From contig NZ_JALNUR010000001.1 in the NCBI RefSeq assembly GCF_026540895.1, positions 1 to 64,000 on the forward strand: a stretch of DNA of 64,000 nucleotides, in the 5' to 3' direction. This DNA is from Sphingomonas sp. GM_Shp_1. Lineage in GTDB: Bacteria; Pseudomonadota; Alphaproteobacteria; Sphingomonadales; Sphingomonadaceae. Shown here in pieces: positions 7,171 to 15,843 of the stretch. The stretch's first letter is position 1; the number at the start of each line of letters is the position of its first letter. The notes beneath the pieces were generated by a model. The model was given only the letters and a program-made list of their open reading frames with translations, was not told the DNA's origin and made no database searches. A program made the translations under genes and the position numbers.

Positions 7171-8832
7171 ATGACGGCTCCGTCATTCAATCGTGAGCGC
7201 TTCGTGATCCGCAACAGCCTTGTCCTGCTCCTCGCCGCCACCGCCCTGACCGCGCCGCTCGCCGCGCAGGAGGAAGGGGAGAAAAAGGCCCCGCACCACG
7301 AAGCTGCCAAGGCTGAGGCGGAAGCCGCCTGGGCCCGCGCGCCGCTCGACGAGACGGAGGTACGGCGCAAGGACAGCGTGACGATCAACGGGCGCAGCTA
7401 TCCCTATGTTGCCTCGGCGGGCACGCTGACCGTCCGCGATATCGAGGGCAAGCCGACCGCCTCGATGTTCTACACCGCCTATACGCTGGACGGCGTGAAG
7501 CCCGGCACCAAGCGGCCGGTGACGTTCCTGTACAATGGCGGGCCGGGCTCGCCCTCTTTCTGGCTGCGCATGGGCTCGTTCGCGCCGATCCGCATCCGCA
7601 CGACCAGCCCGGAATTCGTGCGGCCCGCGCCCTATGATGTGGGGCCCAACCCGGACTCGCTGCTCGACAAGACCGACCTGGTGTTCCTCGACGCGATCGG
7701 TACCGGCTATTCGCGACCGCTAGGCGATATGAAGCCCGCGCAATTCTATGGCGTGGACGAGGATGTCGACGTGTTCGCGGGCGCGATCCAGCGTTACGTG
7801 ACCAAATATGGTCGCTGGATGAGCCCCAAATTCCTGCTCGGCGAAAGCTATGGCACGCTGCGCTCCGGCGCCTTGGCGTACCAGTTGCAGGAAAAGGGCA
7901 TGGCGCTGAACGGCGTCATCCTGCTCAGCTCGATCATGAATTACGGCTATCGCCAGCCAGGGCTGGATCAGGTCTATCTCAATTACCTGCCCAGCTATGC
8001 GGCGACCGCCTGGTATCACAACCGCCTGGCCGACCGCCCCGCCGATGTCGCGACGGTGGTGGCGCAGGCCCGCGCTTTCGCGGTCGGGCCATACATGTCG
8101 GCGCTGGCCAAGGGGCAGAGCATCTCGCCCGAGGAGCGCGACCAGATCGCCGAGCAGATGAGCCGGCTGATCGGCATCTCGCCCGAGTTCATCAAGCGCG
8201 CGAACCTGCGCATCGACCTGCCGCGCTTTCAGAAGGAATTGTTGCGCGGGTCGGCCCGGACGGTGGGGCGGTTCGATTCGCGCTATCTGGGGATCGACAC
8301 CGACGCGGCGGGCGAGCGGCCGGAGACGGACGCCTCTTCGGACGCGATTTCAGGAGCTTATATCGCGTCCTTCCAAGACTATCTGCAATCGACGCTCGGC
8401 TACAAGACCGAGCTGCCGTACCGCCTGTCGGCGCGCGATGCGGCGGGCTGGACCTGGAACTGGAAGCACAAGTCGCCGGATGGGGGGCAGAACAATCCCA
8501 ACACCGCGATCGACCTGGCCGCCGCGATGCGGGCGAACCCGTATCTGAAAGTGCTGTCGATGAACGGCTATTACGACATGGCGACGCCGTTCTTCGGCAC
8601 CGAGAACGATCTGGGGCATATGATGCTGGAGCCCGCGCAACAGGCGAATTTGCGGTTCACCTACTATCCGGCGGGGCACATGACCTACCTGAACCCGGAT
8701 GCGCTGCGGAGCATGAAGGCCGACCTGGCCGGTTGGTATGACGAGGCGGTGAGCGATGCGAAGTCGTCCACCCCGCCGGTGCCGCCTTCGGGGCAGGGGG
8801 CCACGCCCTCAGGCCGAAGCGCGGCAAACTGA
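7171..8832 (+). CDS. Exported S10-family serine carboxypeptidase
   Basis: A protein of about 553 residues with the serine carboxypeptidase triad: S226 in GESYG, D469 in NGYYDMATPF and H503 in YPAGHMTY. The oxyanion segment is FLYNGGPGSPSFW. A signal peptide ends near PLAAQ, so it is exported; a charged EEGEKKAPHHEAAKAEAE stretch follows cleavage. I chose ATG 7171; a GTG at 7204 would give a more conventional signal peptide (VIRNSLVLLLAATALTAPLA). The open frame further upstream runs through repeat DNA and is not credible as coding. It may cooperate with the preceding aminopeptidase in digesting peptides from both ends. Confidence 0.9.
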   Translation: MTAPSFNRERFVIRNSLVLLLAATALTAPLAAQEEGEKKAPHHEAAKAEAEAAWARAPLDETEVRRKDSVTINGRSYPYVASAGTLTVRDIEGKPTASMFYTAYTLDGVKPGTKRPVTFLYNGGPGSPSFWLRMGSFAPIRIRTTSPEFVRPAPYDVGPNPDSLLDKTDLVFLDAIGTGYSRPLGDMKPAQFYGVDEDVDVFAGAIQRYVTKYGRWMSPKFLLGESYGTLRSGALAYQLQEKGMALNGVILLSSIMNYGYRQPGLDQVYLNYLPSYAATAWYHNRLADRPADVATVVAQARAFAVGPYMSALAKGQSISPEERDQIAEQMSRLIGISPEFIKRANLRIDLPRFQKELLRGSARTVGRFDSRYLGIDTDAAGERPETDASSDAISGAYIASFQDYLQSTLGYKTELPYRLSARDAAGWTWNWKHKSPDGGQNNPNTAIDLAAAMRANPYLKVLSMNGYYDMATPFFGTENDLGHMMLEPAQQANLRFTYYPAGHMTYLNPDALRSMKADLAGWYDEAVSDAKSSTPPVPPSGQGATPSGRSAAN

Positions 8833-8841
8833 ACGGCAGAG

Positions 8842-8870
8842 GGGGCGGTAACGGTCGTACCGTTGCCGCC
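8842..8870. terminator. Hairpin downstream of the S10 peptidase
   Basis: An inverted repeat (gggcggtaacgg and ccgttgccgccc around a 4-base loop) lies about 10 bases after the stop codon. It has no T-run, so termination is only a possibility. Confidence 0.35.
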
Positions 8871-8933
8871 CAGCGGACGGGGTACGAGCAGCATCGCTCA
8901 TCAAGATATAAGTATTTGAAAGATGCTGGAAAA

Positions 8934-9009
<76 letters not shown>

Positions 9010-9148
9010 ATCGCCGATTTTCGGCTAGGCGGGGAGGGTGTCCCCGGCTGGTCGGGCGCTGTTAGCGGAGCGAGTCCGACCTGCCAAGGGGTTTTTTGAC
9101 ATTTTTACGGCTGCCGGGACCGGCCCTCAGATCGCGGCGGATTCAGGC

Positions 9149-9757
9149 TCAATAGCCGACGGTGAAGCGCTGGCGGATGTGGCGGGGCTGCTCGATCTCG
9201 TCGGCGAGCGCGATGGCGTAATCCTCGAACGAGATGCTGCTGCCATTCTCGTTCGACAGAAGCTGGTCGGTGCCGAGCCGGAACTGGCCGGTCCGCTCGC
9301 CGGGGACGAACATCGCCGAGGGCGAGAGGAAGGTCCATTCCAGATCGTCCGCCCCGCGCAGCAGGTCGAGGAAGGTTGCGCCCGCGCTCGCTTCGGCCTT
9401 GTATGCTTCAGGGAAGTTGGGCTGGTCGATCAGGCGCTGGCCGGGCGCGACCTCCAGGCTGCCTGCGCCGCCGACGACCAGATAGCGCTTCACGCCGGAG
9501 GCGCGGACGGTGTCGATCAGGCTTTGCGCGTCGGTGACGAGGAAATGGACAGAACTGATCACCGCGTCATGCCCGCGCAGCGTCTCGGCCAGCGCGGCGG
9601 TGTCGCTCAGATCGCCCGCGACCGCGGTCACGCCGGGCAGGGTCGCGATCCGCTCGGGCGCGCGGGCGATGGCGGTCACCTGATGGCCGCGATCCGACAA
9701 CTCCTTCAGGATGCGCGAGCCCGCATTGCCCGAGGCTCCGATCAGCGCGATCTTCAT
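9149..9757 (-). CDS. NAD(P)-binding oxidoreductase (NmrA/YwnB-like)
   Basis: A 202-residue Rossmann-fold protein of the atypical short-chain dehydrogenase group. The dinucleotide-binding motif GASGNAG is at residues 7-13, followed by strand-helix repeats (VTAVAGDLSD, HDAVISSVHFL, KRYLVVGGAGSLEV). It lacks the YxxxK pair of classical SDRs, as usual for the NmrA/YwnB group, so it may act as a redox sensor or a reductase of unknown substrate. It is divergent from an HxlR regulator with only 41 bases between start codons, which strongly suggests regulation by that protein. Confidence 0.83.
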   Translation of the reverse strand: MKIALIGASGNAGSRILKELSDRGHQVTAIARAPERIATLPGVTAVAGDLSDTAALAETLRGHDAVISSVHFLVTDAQSLIDTVRASGVKRYLVVGGAGSLEVAPGQRLIDQPNFPEAYKAEASAGATFLDLLRGADDLEWTFLSPSAMFVPGERTGQFRLGTDQLLSNENGSSISFEDYAIALADEIEQPRHIRQRFTVGY

Positions 9758-9772
9758 GGTCTTTCCTTTCGT

Positions 9773-9791
9773 TGGTCCACTTTGTAGACCA
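9773..9791. promoter_or_regulatory. Candidate HxlR operator in the divergent promoter
   Basis: An imperfect inverted repeat, TGGTCCAC-TTT-GTAGACCA (7 of 8 positions symmetrical), lies midway between the two divergent start codons at 9757 and 9799. Binding there would cover both transcription and translation starts. HxlR-family proteins typically bind such palindromes next to their own gene. Confidence 0.5.
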
Positions 9792-9798
9792 TGGAGTT

Positions 9799-10203
9799 AT
9801 GCAGAGCAGCACCGCGCCACAAGACGTCCTTTTCGAGGGACCAGGTCACACCTGCCTGACCGGGGAGGGCGGTTGCCCGATCCGCGACGTGCTCGACCGG
9901 ATCGGGGACCAATGGACCCTGTTGATCCTCGCCGCGCTGGAGCCGGAGACGCTGCGGTTCAACGTGTTGCTGCGCCGGATCGGGGACGTGTCGAAGCAGA
10001 TGTTGTCGCGAACGCTCCGACGGCTGGAGGAGGACGGGTTCGTGGAGCGGACCGTCTATCCGGACGTGCCGCCGCGAGTGGAATACCGGCTGACGGAACT
10101 GGGGCGCTCGTTCCTGGAGCCGATGCGCGGGCTGATTCGCTGGGCGGATGAGCATCAGCCGCAGGTCGAGGCGGCACGGGCGGCGTATCGGGCGCGGGGG
10201 TGA
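9799..10203 (+). CDS. HxlR-family winged-helix transcriptional regulator
   Basis: A 134-residue HxlR protein. The signature block is CPIRDVLDRIGDQWTLLILAAL, then the recognition helix (RRIGDVSKQMLSRTLRRLEEDG) and wing (VERTVYPDVPPRVEYRLTELG). HxlR proteins sense reactive electrophiles or redox state through conserved cysteines; here a Cys pair is seen near the N-terminus (HTCLTGEGGC). I chose ATG 9799; an upstream TTG at 9772 would add nine residues and run through the putative operator. It probably controls the divergent NAD(P)-binding gene and itself. Confidence 0.88.
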   Translation: MQSSTAPQDVLFEGPGHTCLTGEGGCPIRDVLDRIGDQWTLLILAALEPETLRFNVLLRRIGDVSKQMLSRTLRRLEEDGFVERTVYPDVPPRVEYRLTELGRSFLEPMRGLIRWADEHQPQVEAARAAYRARG

Positions 10204-10212
10204 GGGGGGCTG

Positions 10213-10341
10213 CCCCTCCACCACGCCCTTCGGTCGCGGTCCCCCTCCCCATCGGCGATGGGGAGGAATGGATCTTCTAAATCCTCCCCAAGCTATGCTT
10301 GGGGAGGGGGACCGCCGGGCGTGAGCCCGGTGGTGGAGGGG
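10213..10341. repeat. CCTCCACC-family composite palindromic repeat, copy B
   Basis: Two inverted modules between the convergent HxlR and aldehyde dehydrogenase genes: cccctccaccac, a variable stem-loop, GGTCCCCCTCCCC with an atcggcgat stem, then the reverse module with aagctatgctt and a different variable loop (gccgggcgtgagcccggt). The outer ends are CCCCTCCACCAC and gtggtggagggg. Confidence 0.75.
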
Positions 10342-10349
10342 CGGAACCG

Positions 10350-11789
10350 TCAGGCGATATGCACCGCCTTGGTGATCATATGGTTGGCGATGCCTTCCGG
10401 TCCGTCCTCCGAGCCATAGCCGCTTTCCTTGACTCCGCCGAACGGCGCATCGCCCCAGCTCAGCCGCACGGTGTTGATGGCGATCATGCCCGCCTCGATC
10501 TCGTCGCCGAGCTGGTTCTGGCGGCGGCCATTCTCGGTGAAGCAATAAGCGCCCAGGCCGAAGGGCAGGCGGTTCGCCTCGGCAATGGCGTCCTCGGTCG
10601 TGGCGAAGGGGCGGATGAGAGCGATGGGGCCGAACGGCTCTTCATTCATCGCCTTGGCGTCGAGCGACACGTCGGCCAGCACGGTGGGGGCGAAGAAGAA
10701 GCCCTCACCGTCTTTGGCCTCGCCGCCGGTGAGCTTGCGCGCGCCGTTGCGCACCGCATCCTCGATCATCGCGCCGATTGCCTCGGGGCGGCGGGGATTG
10801 GCCATCGGGCCCATCTGCGTGTCCGAGGACAGGCCGTCACCGATCTTCAGCGCGGCGGCGCGTTCGGCAAATCCCTTGGCAAAGCGCTCATAGATGCCTT
10901 CCTGCACATGGAAGCGGGTGGGCGCGACGCAGACCTGGCCCGCATTGCGGAATTTGTGCGTGACGAGCGTGTCGAGCGTCTTGTCGAGGTCGCAATCGTC
11001 GAAGACCAGCACGGGGCCATGCCCACCCAGCTCCATGGTCGACTTCATCACCGTATCGGCGGCGAGCTTGAGCAGATGCTTGCCGACCGGCACCGAGCCG
11101 GTGAAGCTCAGTTTGCGCGTGACCGGCGAGGCAAGCAGGTGGCGCGATACCGCGTCGGGCACACCGAAGACGAGTTGCGCGACGTCCCCCGGCAACCCCG
11201 CATCCTGGAAGCAGCGCAGGATCGCGATGGCGCTGGCGGGGGTTTCCTCGCTGGGCTTCAGGATGACGGAACAACCGGCGGCGATGGCGGGCGACAGCTT
11301 GCGCACCGGGTTCATCACGGGGAAGTTCCAGGCGCAGAAGGCCGCGACCGGGCCGACCGGCTGTTGCAGCACCAGCGAGCGGGTGCCCGTGGGGCGCGGC
11401 AGGACGCGGCCATAGATGCGGACCGCTTCCCCGGCGTGGAAGTCGAGCAAAGCGGCGGTGGCCGCGACCTCGCCGCGTGCCTCGACGATCGGCTTGCCTT
11501 CCTCCAGCGTGGCGAGGCGGGCGAGATCCTCGGCGCGCTCGCGGACCAGGGCGGCGGTGCGATGGAGCACGGCGGCGCGTTCCTGCGGCGCGGTCTTGCG
11601 CCACAGCTCGAATCCGCGCGCGGCGGCCTCAAGCGCGCGGTCCATGTCGGCGGTCGTCGCCAGCGGCAGGTCGCCCAGCGGCTGGCCGGTCGCAGGGTTC
11701 AGCACGGCTTGCGTCTCACGCCCTTCCAGCCCCAGCCATTCGCCGCCGATATAGAGGCCGGTCTTCACGTCAAAATCGGGGGCGGTCAT
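10350..11789 (-). CDS. NAD(P)-dependent aldehyde dehydrogenase (succinate-semialdehyde dehydrogenase-like)
   Basis: A 479-residue aldehyde dehydrogenase, oxidising an aldehyde to the acid with NAD(P)+. The catalytic cysteine is C287 in GQVCVAPTR and the general base E253 in ELGGHGP; WNFPVMNPVRK and SFTGSVPVGK form the cofactor site. The closest family by overall pattern (EEGKPIVEARGEV, APFGGVKESGYGSEDG) is succinate-semialdehyde dehydrogenase, but the substrate cannot be fixed from sequence alone. ATG 11789 follows ggaaaggacg. It is transcribed divergently from the sulfate transport operon with no obvious metabolic link. Confidence 0.9.
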   Translation of the reverse strand: MTAPDFDVKTGLYIGGEWLGLEGRETQAVLNPATGQPLGDLPLATTADMDRALEAAARGFELWRKTAPQERAAVLHRTAALVRERAEDLARLATLEEGKPIVEARGEVAATAALLDFHAGEAVRIYGRVLPRPTGTRSLVLQQPVGPVAAFCAWNFPVMNPVRKLSPAIAAGCSVILKPSEETPASAIAILRCFQDAGLPGDVAQLVFGVPDAVSRHLLASPVTRKLSFTGSVPVGKHLLKLAADTVMKSTMELGGHGPVLVFDDCDLDKTLDTLVTHKFRNAGQVCVAPTRFHVQEGIYERFAKGFAERAAALKIGDGLSSDTQMGPMANPRRPEAIGAMIEDAVRNGARKLTGGEAKDGEGFFFAPTVLADVSLDAKAMNEEPFGPIALIRPFATTEDAIAEANRLPFGLGAYCFTENGRRQNQLGDEIEAGMIAINTVRLSWGDAPFGGVKESGYGSEDGPEGIANHMITKAVHIA

Positions 11790-11941
11790 GCGCGTCCTTT
11801 CCAAGACTGTAAGCGTTTGATGCGGGCGGGAGATTGGCCCTGGCGAGCACCGATGCAAGGGTTGGTCGTGCCGAACCGGGCTTCTGTCCGGATCGGGGGA
11901 GCAAAAGCAGGGCTTTGTGCGTCCCAAGCTTTCCGGCATTT

Positions 11942-11964
11942 CCTATCGGGGGGATCGAGATAGG
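11942..11964. promoter_or_regulatory. Inverted repeat upstream of the sulfate transporter operon
   Basis: CCTATC-N11-GATAGG lies 33 bases before the sbp start codon. Its position suits an operator for sulfur-limitation control, but I cannot name the regulator, and a CysB-like gene is not in the window. Confidence 0.3.
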
Positions 11965-11996
11965 TTGTGCGCCGAAACGAAAAGGGACGGGTCCAG

Positions 11997-13028
11997 ATGC
12001 GAGCACCATTTCCGGCCATAATGGCCGCCATGATGATCGGAGTGATCGGCCTGTCCGGCTGTTCGGGCGGGGGCAATGGCGGCAAGGGCTCGGTCGAGCT
12101 GCTGAACGTCAGCTATGATCCGACGCGTGAGCTGTACAAGGACGTCAACGCCGCCTTCGCCAAACAGTGGCAGGCCAAGACCGGCCAGACCGTGTCGTTC
12201 CGCATGAGCCATGGCGGCTCGGGCAAACAGTCGCGCTCGGTGATCGACGGGCTGTCGGCCGATGTGGTGACGCTGGCGCTCGCCTATGACATCGACGCCA
12301 TTGCCGAGCGGGCCAAGCTGCTCCCCGCCAATTGGCAGAGCCGTTTGCCGGACAATAGCGCGCCTTACACCTCGACCATCGTGTTCCTGGTGCGCAAGGG
12401 CAATCCCAAGGGCATTCGCGACTGGGCCGATCTGGTGAAGCCGGGCGTACAGGTCATCACGCCCAGCCCCAAGACCAGCGGCGGCGCGCGGTGGAATTTC
12501 CTGGCGGCCTGGGCCTATGGCAAGAAGGCGGGCGGATCGGACGCGGCGGCACAGAAATATGTCGCCGACCTCTATTCGCATGTGCCGGTGCTCGACTCCG
12601 GCGCGCGCGGCGCGACCACGACCTTTGTCGAGCGCGGCCTGGGCGATGTGCTGATCGCCTGGGAGAATGAGGCACTGCTGTCCGAGAAGGAATTGGGCGC
12701 AGGCAAGTTCGACATCGTCGCCCCCTCCATCTCGATCCTCGCCGAGCCGCCCGTCGCCGTGGTCGACGCCAATGCCAAGGCGCATGGCACCGAGCAGGTC
12801 GCCACCGAATATCTGAAATTCCTCTACACGCCCGAGGGGCAGGAGATTGCCGCGCGCAACTTCTATCGTCCGCGCGATCAGTCGGTACTGGCCAAACATG
12901 CCGCGACCTTCCCCAAGCTGGAGATGGTGACGATCCAGGATTTCGGCGGCTGGGCGGCGGCGCAGAAGCGGTTCTTCGCGGACGGCGGCGTGTTCGACGC
13001 CATCTATGCCGGCGGCAAGCGGCGCTGA
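11997..13028 (+). CDS. sbp: Sulfate/thiosulfate ABC transporter substrate-binding lipoprotein
   Basis: A 343-residue periplasmic sulfate-binding protein. The N-terminus is a lipoprotein signal with lipobox LSGC (C22), so it is likely tethered to the inner membrane rather than free as in E. coli Sbp/CysP. Family blocks are [36 protein letters not shown] (sulfate-binding loop), [14 protein letters not shown] and [19 protein letters not shown] 11997 follows aaaggga; ten further codons upstream are open but less likely. It is first in the sbp-cysT-cysW-cysA operon and four bases from cysT. Confidence 0.93.
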   Translation: MRAPFPAIMAAMMIGVIGLSGCSGGGNGGKGSVELLNVSYDPTRELYKDVNAAFAKQWQAKTGQTVSFRMSHGGSGKQSRSVIDGLSADVVTLALAYDIDAIAERAKLLPANWQSRLPDNSAPYTSTIVFLVRKGNPKGIRDWADLVKPGVQVITPSPKTSGGARWNFLAAWAYGKKAGGSDAAAQKYVADLYSHVPVLDSGARGATTTFVERGLGDVLIAWENEALLSEKELGAGKFDIVAPSISILAEPPVAVVDANAKAHGTEQVATEYLKFLYTPEGQEIAARNFYRPRDQSVLAKHAATFPKLEMVTIQDFGGWAAAQKRFFADGGVFDAIYAGGKRR

Positions 13029-13032
13029 TCGC

Positions 13033-13863
13033 ATGAGAGCTGCAAAGCGCCGCTCGGCGCTGCCGGGCTTCGGCCTGACCATGGGCATGACCCTGTTCTG
13101 GCTGGGTCTGGTCGTCCTGGTGCCGCTGTCGGCGCTGGTCATCCGGGCGGCGGGCATGGGCTGGGAAGGCTTTGCCGAGGTCGGGCTGTCGCCGCGTGCG
13201 CTGGCCGCTTACCGGCTGAGCTTCGGCGCGGCGCTGGCGGCGGCGGCGGTCAATGCGGTGTTCGGGCTGCTGATCGCCTGGATTCTGGTCCGCTATGAAT
13301 TTCCGGGCAAGAAGCTGATCGACGCGGCGGTCGACTTGCCCTTCGCGCTGCCGACGGCGGTGGCGGGCATCGCGCTGGTCTCGCTCTATTCGGACAATGG
13401 CTGGGTCGGGTCGCTGCTGGCGCCGCTGGGGATCAAGGTCGCCTATACGCCGCTGGGCGTGACGATTGCCTTGGTTTTCATCGGTTTGCCGTTCATCGTT
13501 CGCTCGGTGCAGCCGGTGCTGGCCGATCTGGGCCGCGACGTGGAAGAGGCGGCGGCCACACTGGGGGCGACGCGCGCGCAGACCTTTCGCCGGGTGATCC
13601 TGCCCGCCATCGCGCCCGCTTTGCTGACCGGCTTCGCGCTCGCCTTTGCGCGGGGCGTGGGCGAATATGGTTCGATCATCTTCATCGCGGGCAACATGCC
13701 CTTCAAGTCGGAGATCGCGCCGCTGCTGATCATCACCCAACTCGAACAGTTCGACTATGACGGTGCGACCGCCATCGCCTGTGTGATGCTGGTCCTGTCC
13801 TTCGCGATGCTGCTCTTCGTCAATCTGCTCCAGGCGTGGCGCGCCAAGCGGGGGACGCGATGA
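13033..13863 (+). CDS. cysT: Sulfate ABC transporter permease CysT
   Basis: A 276-residue inner-membrane permease with about six hydrophobic segments and the binding-protein-dependent transport loop EEAAATLGATRAQTFRRVIL (about residues 175-194), which docks with the CysA ATPase. DLPFALPTAVAGIAL is characteristic of CysT/CysU. The start ATG 13033 lies 4 bases after the sbp stop codon; an earlier in-frame start at 13006 would overlap sbp. It pairs with CysW to form the channel, and its stop overlaps the cysW start (ATGA). Confidence 0.92.
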   Translation: MRAAKRRSALPGFGLTMGMTLFWLGLVVLVPLSALVIRAAGMGWEGFAEVGLSPRALAAYRLSFGAALAAAAVNAVFGLLIAWILVRYEFPGKKLIDAAVDLPFALPTAVAGIALVSLYSDNGWVGSLLAPLGIKVAYTPLGVTIALVFIGLPFIVRSVQPVLADLGRDVEEAAATLGATRAQTFRRVILPAIAPALLTGFALAFARGVGEYGSIIFIAGNMPFKSEIAPLLIITQLEQFDYDGATAIACVMLVLSFAMLLFVNLLQAWRAKRGTR

Positions 13864-14705
13864 GCGGTTCCAACCCGACCACGATCGAAAGCCCCTGGGC
13901 GCGCCGGGCGCTGATCGGCACCGGCTTCCTGTTCCTGGCGTTGTTCCTGTTCCTGCCGCTGGTGATGGTCTTCGCGGGCGCGCTGGCCAAGGGGTGGGAG
14001 ACCTTCGCGACCGAGCTGTCCGACCCCGATGCGCTGGCGGCGATCCGGTTGACCCTGCTGGTCGCAGCCATTTCGGTGCCGGTGAACGCGGTGTTCGGCG
14101 TCGCGGCCTCCTGGGCCATCGCCAAGTTCGACTTTCGCGGTAAAAGCTTGCTCATCTCGCTGATCGACCTGCCCTTTTCGGTGTCGCCGGTGGTGTCGGG
14201 CCTGATCTTCGTGCTGCTGTTCGGGGCGCAGGGCTGGCTGGGGCCGTGGCTGACCGAGCATGGCGTGCGGATCATCTTCGCGGTGCCGGGCATCGTGCTG
14301 GCGACCGTGTTCGTGACCTTCCCCTTCGTTGCGCGCGAGCTGATCCCGCTGATGGCCGAGCAGGGCCGCGACGACGAGGAAGCGGCCCGGTCGCTGGGGG
14401 CGAGCGGATGGCAGACCTTCTGGCATGTGACGCTACCCAATATCCGCTGGGGGCTGCTCTACGGTGTGCTGCTATGCAATGCCCGCGCGATGGGGGAGTT
14501 TGGCGCGGTGTCGGTCGTGTCGGGGCATATCCGGGGGCTGACCAACACCATGCCGTTGCATGTCGAGATATTGTACAATGAATATGACTTTGTCGGCGCG
14601 TTCGCGGTGGCGTCTCTGCTCGCCTCGCTCGCGCTGGTGACCTTGGGAGTGAAGACCGTGCTGGAATGGCGTTTTGGCATCCACCGGGCGGGAGCCGCGC
14701 ATTGA
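13860..14705 (+). CDS. cysW: Sulfate ABC transporter permease CysW
   Basis: A 281-residue permease partner of CysT. It shows multiple membrane helices, the [15 protein letters not shown] signature and the coupling loop [40 protein letters not shown] and the terminal membrane segment are typical of CysW. The ATG overlaps the cysT stop by 4 bases and the cysA TTG overlaps its own stop, so cysT-cysW-cysA are translationally coupled. Confidence 0.92.
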   Translation: MSGSNPTTIESPWARRALIGTGFLFLALFLFLPLVMVFAGALAKGWETFATELSDPDALAAIRLTLLVAAISVPVNAVFGVAASWAIAKFDFRGKSLLISLIDLPFSVSPVVSGLIFVLLFGAQGWLGPWLTEHGVRIIFAVPGIVLATVFVTFPFVARELIPLMAEQGRDDEEAARSLGASGWQTFWHVTLPNIRWGLLYGVLLCNARAMGEFGAVSVVSGHIRGLTNTMPLHVEILYNEYDFVGAFAVASLLASLALVTLGVKTVLEWRFGIHRAGAAH

Positions 14706-15736
14706 GCATCGTTGTCGAGAATATCTCCCGCCGTTTCGGGGGTTTCACCGCGCTGGACCGTGTGTCGCTGGAGACGAAGCCGGGCGAGTTCCTGGCGCTG
14801 CTGGGGCCATCCGGCTCGGGCAAGACCACGCTGTTGCGGACCATCGCGGGGCTGGACTTTGCGGACGAGGGGCATGTGCTGTTCGACGGGCAGGACATGA
14901 CCGGCACCCCCGCGGCCGAGCGGCGGATCGGCTTCGTCTTTCAGAATTACGCGCTGTTCCGCCATATGACGGTGGCGCAGAACATCGCCTTCGGCCTGAC
15001 GGTCCGCAAGCGCCGCGACCGGCCGTCCAAGGCTGCCATCGCGGCCAAGGTCGCCGAACTGCTGGAGCTGATCCAGCTGCCGCAACTGGGCGACCGCTAC
15101 CCGGCGCAACTGTCGGGTGGTCAGCGCCAGCGGGTCGCGCTGGCCCGTGCGCTCGCCATCGAGCCGCGTCTGCTCCTCCTCGACGAGCCGTTCGGCGCGC
15201 TCGACGCGCAGGTGCGCAAGGATTTGCGCGGCTGGCTGCGGCGGATTCATGACGAGACGGGGCTGACCTCGATCTTCGTGACGCACGACCAGGAAGAGGC
15301 GCTGGAGATCGCCGACCGCATCGTGGTGATGCGCGGCGGCGTGATCGAGCAGGTGGGCACCCCGCACGAGGTGCAGAGCGCGCCCGCGACCGCCTTCGTC
15401 TCCTCCTTCATCGGCGAGACGAACCGTCTGCCCGTCATGCGTCGCGACGGCGCGGCGGTGGTGGGCGAGGGGCTGGCGGTCCTGCCCGATGAGGCGCGCG
15501 GGCATGGGGTGGGCGAGCTTCATATCCGCCCGCACGATGTCGAACTGGCCGAAAGGGGGGACAAGGACGCCCTGGCGGTCACCGTCATCACCGCTCGTCC
15601 CATCGGCCGTTCGTGCCGAATCACCGCGCAGGTCGCCGGGGTGGCCGAGACGCTGACCTTCGATCTGCCGGTCGCGGTCGAGGCGGCGGCCGGAGACCGT
15701 CTGGCCGTCCGTCCCCTCCGCTATCGGATATTTTGA
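14702..15736 (+). CDS. cysA: Sulfate ABC transporter ATP-binding protein CysA
   Basis: A 344-residue ATPase that energises sulfate/thiosulfate import. Walker A is GPSGSGKT (35-42), the signature LSGGQRQ lies near residue 137, and Walker B is LLLLDEPFG followed by the H-loop [11 protein letters not shown]-terminal TOBE-like regulatory domain covers about residues 240-344. I place the start at TTG 14702, which overlaps the cysW stop codon as TTGA and has cgggag eight bases upstream; the ATG at 14666 would overlap cysW by 40 bases and add an implausible tail ([12 protein letters not shown]). Confidence 0.9.
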   Translation: MSIVVENISRRFGGFTALDRVSLETKPGEFLALLGPSGSGKTTLLRTIAGLDFADEGHVLFDGQDMTGTPAAERRIGFVFQNYALFRHMTVAQNIAFGLTVRKRRDRPSKAAIAAKVAELLELIQLPQLGDRYPAQLSGGQRQRVALARALAIEPRLLLLDEPFGALDAQVRKDLRGWLRRIHDETGLTSIFVTHDQEEALEIADRIVVMRGGVIEQVGTPHEVQSAPATAFVSSFIGETNRLPVMRRDGAAVVGEGLAVLPDEARGHGVGELHIRPHDVELAERGDKDALAVTVITARPIGRSCRITAQVAGVAETLTFDLPVAVEAAAGDRLAVRPLRYRIF

Positions 15737-15843
15737 GCTGCTTTTGTGTTTGCCGATTTCTGACAATTCGCACGGACGCCCGCTTCGCTATTTGCCAGCG
15801 GCGGATCGTCCGGGCATGACGCGGCGGTAATCGGGAGATCGGC

